A DNA stretch of 64,000 bases from Penium margaritaceum (taxonomy: Eukaryota; Streptophyta; Zygnematophyceae; Desmidiales; Peniaceae): contig SZWC01001161.1 in assembly GCA_023375785.1 (NCBI GenBank), positions 4,142-68,141 on the forward strand, written 5' to 3'. The notes below the pieces were generated by a model that was given only the letters and a program-made list of their open reading frames with translations, was not told the origin of the DNA and did no database searches. Position 1 is the first letter of the stretch. Each line of letters begins with the position of its first letter. This document shows positions 61,654-64,000 of the stretch, piece after piece. Both the position numbers and the translations under genes were made by a program.

Positions 61654-64000
61654 AGGGAGAAACCTTTTGCTATTTATTGACTAGCGAGTGCAAAGACCTT
61701 CAACAAGAAGTGGCACAGTTTGGCTACCATGCACAATGACCAACCAGATTAGGCATGTACCATGCACCATGACCAAATAATTTCACTATGTGTGCTCAAC
61801 GTTGACAACCCATAATATGGGTCACAAATTTTCAGAGGGGGGAAACAATAGTTTAGGAATACTAGATACCAACGAGCAAGTACAACGAACTTCAGTCAGT
61901 AGTAGCACGGTGTGGCTACCATGCACAATGACCGACCAGGGTAGGCATATGTACTGCCTTTGACCAAAGAAATCTGCTATGTGTGGTCAACATTGACACT
62001 TCATAATACGAGTCACAAATGGTCAGAGGGAGAAACAATGGTTTGGGAACACAAGGTATCAACTAAAAAGCACAAGGAACTTCAATGAGTTGTGACAGTG
62101 TGTGGATACCATGAACGATGACCAACCAAAGTACGCACATCTCACTGCCCATGACCAAAGGAAGTCAGCATGTGTGGTAAACTTTGACAACTCATAACAC
62201 GAGTCACAAATGATCAGAGTGGAAGATAATGGTTTATGAATACTAGTTTTCACCTAGCAAGTACAAATACCTTTAATATGTAGTGGCACAGTGTGGCTAC
62301 AATGCACAGTGACCAACCAAATTATGCATATGGCACTGACCATGACCAAAGAATTTCACTTCATGTGGTCAATGTTGACAGCTCACAACACGATTCACAG
62401 ATAGTCAGAGGGGATAACAATGGTTTGGGAAGACTAGCTATCAACTAGAAAGCACAAAGACCTTCAATACATAGTGACACGGCGTGCTAACCATGTACAG
62501 TGACAAACCAAAGTATGCATATGTCACTAACCATGACCAAACGAATTTCACAGTGTGTGGTCAACGTTGAAAACTCATAACACGAGTCACAAGTGGTTAG
62601 TGGGGAAAACAATGGGTTGGGAACACTAGTTATCAACTAGCAAGTAGAAAGACCTTCAACAAGCAGTGGCACTTTGTGGCTAGCGTGCACAGTGACCAAC
62701 CAAAGGATGCATACGTCACTGACTATGACCGAAGAAGTCCACTATGTGTGGTCAACATTGACAACTCATAACACGAGTCACAAATGGTCAGAGGGAGAGA
62801 CAATGGTTTGGGAACCCTATGTATCGACTAGAAAGAACAAAGAACTTCAATACGCAGTGACACGGTGTGGCTAATATGCACACCAAACAATCAAACTAGG
62901 CATATGTCACTGACCCTGACCAACTAATTTCAATATGGGTGGTCAACGTTCATTAACCATAACACGAGTCACAAAACGTCAGAGGGGGAAACAATGGAAT
63001 GGGAATATCAGTTCTCAACTAGCAAGAAAAACGACCTTCAATCAGTAGTAGCACGGTGTGGCTACCATGCACAATGACCGACCAAAGTAGGCATATGTTC
63101 TGCTTTTGACCAAAGAAATCCGCTGTGTGTGGTCAACATTGACACTTCATAATACGAGTCACAAATGGTCAGAGGGAGACACAATGGTTTGGGAACACCA
63201 GGTATCAACTAAAAAGCACAAGGACCTTCAATGAGTTGTGGCACGGTGTGGATACTATGCACGATGACCAACCAAAGTAGGCACATGTCACTGACCATGA
63301 CCAAAGAAAGTCACCATGTGTGGTAACCTTTGACAACTCATAACACGAGTCACAAATGGTCAGAGTGGAAAATAATGGTTTCTGAATACTAGTGTTTGAC
63401 TAGCAAGTACAAATACCTTTAATATATAGTGGCACTGTGTGGCTACAATGCACAGTGACCAACCAACGTATGCATATGTCACTGACCATAACCAAAGAAT
63501 TTCACTTCATGTTGTCAATGTTGACAACTCACAACACAAGTCACAGATAGTGAGAGAGGGTAACAATGGTTTTGGACGACTAGCTATCAACCAGAAAGCA
63601 CAAAGACCTTCAATACGTAGTGACACGGCCTGGTATCCCTGTACAGTGACAAAGCAAAGTATGCGCATGTCAGTAACCACGACCAAAAGAATTTCACAGT
63701 GTGTGGTCAACGTTGAAAACTCATAACACGGATCACAAATGGTTAGAGGGGGAAACAATCGGTTGGGAACACTAGTTGTCAACTAGCAAGTACAAAGTCC
63801 TTCAACAAGCAGTGGTACGGTGTGGCTAGCGTGCACAGTGACCAACAAAAGGATGCATACGTCACAGACTATGACCGAAGAAGTCCACTATGCGTGGTCA
63901 GCGTTGACAACTCACAACACGAGTCACAGATAGTAAGAGGGGGGTAACAATTGTGTGGGAAGACTAGCTATCAACTAGAAAGCACAATGACCTTCAATGC
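61654..64000 (+). repeat. Forward satellite to the window end
   Basis: It begins with insert-border monomers, then M4-M5-M6-M1-M2 and onward in normal order. From about 63420 the sequence follows the stretch that starts at 1703, sharing private variants such as TAGTGAGAGAGGG, TTTTGGACGAC and CAAAGCAAAGTATGCGC. The last base, 64000, corresponds to 2281. The array does not end here. No gene is present. Confidence 0.93.

Noticed and set aside
1872-63782. More than a hundred open frames of 60-106 codons, many with similar protein sequences, on both strands of the array
   Set aside because: They recur with the monomer period and end within one or two monomers. 191 is not a multiple of three, so no frame runs on. 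The families of similar peptides only mirror the satellite monomer types. There is no codon-level constraint visible and no gene context.
1703-64000. CRISPR array, because of regular repeats
   Set aside because: Repeats are directly adjacent 191-bp monomers without unique spacers, and the retroelement shows a plant nuclear context.

Overview
This is a plant nuclear heterochromatin window. Almost all of it (about 1.7 kb to the end) is one tandem satellite family. I see no host protein-coding gene and no bacterial or organellar signature. The first 1.7 kb is the 3' part of a Ty1/copia retrotransposon of the type found in land plants. That element and the satellite organisation point to a land plant; I cannot narrow the species.

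Layout. 1-1702 is a copia 3' end (RT-RNase H part, short non-coding stretch, LTR) sitting inside a satellite monomer. 1703-20396 is satellite in forward orientation. 20397-20662 is a strand switch with a 136-bp tandem duplication. 20663-60760 is the same satellite inverted. 60761-60863 is the spacer of a large fold-back palindrome. 60864-64000 is satellite in forward orientation again.

The satellite monomer is about 191 bp. Six distinguishable monomer types (named M1-M6 here) follow each other in fixed order and form a higher-order repeat (HOR) of about 1146-1148 bp. A five-monomer variant, made by fusing M6 to M1, recurs at six places. Octamer, heptamer and dimer disturbances mark unequal exchanges. 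A roughly 515-530 bp foreign insert carries a tRNA-like head with Pol III box A and box B, an AT-rich left part and long G runs. It occurs six times at the same point in the same variant monomer, so it inserted once and was then amplified with the satellite. This gives a third repeat level of several kb.

Nothing here works as a gene set. The short open frames scattered through the array (60-106 codons) follow the monomer period and are by-products of it. Five N characters are present. Three of them coincide with breaks in monomer phase and probably mark assembly joins, so copy number near 48.6 and 53.8-54.3 kb should not be trusted.
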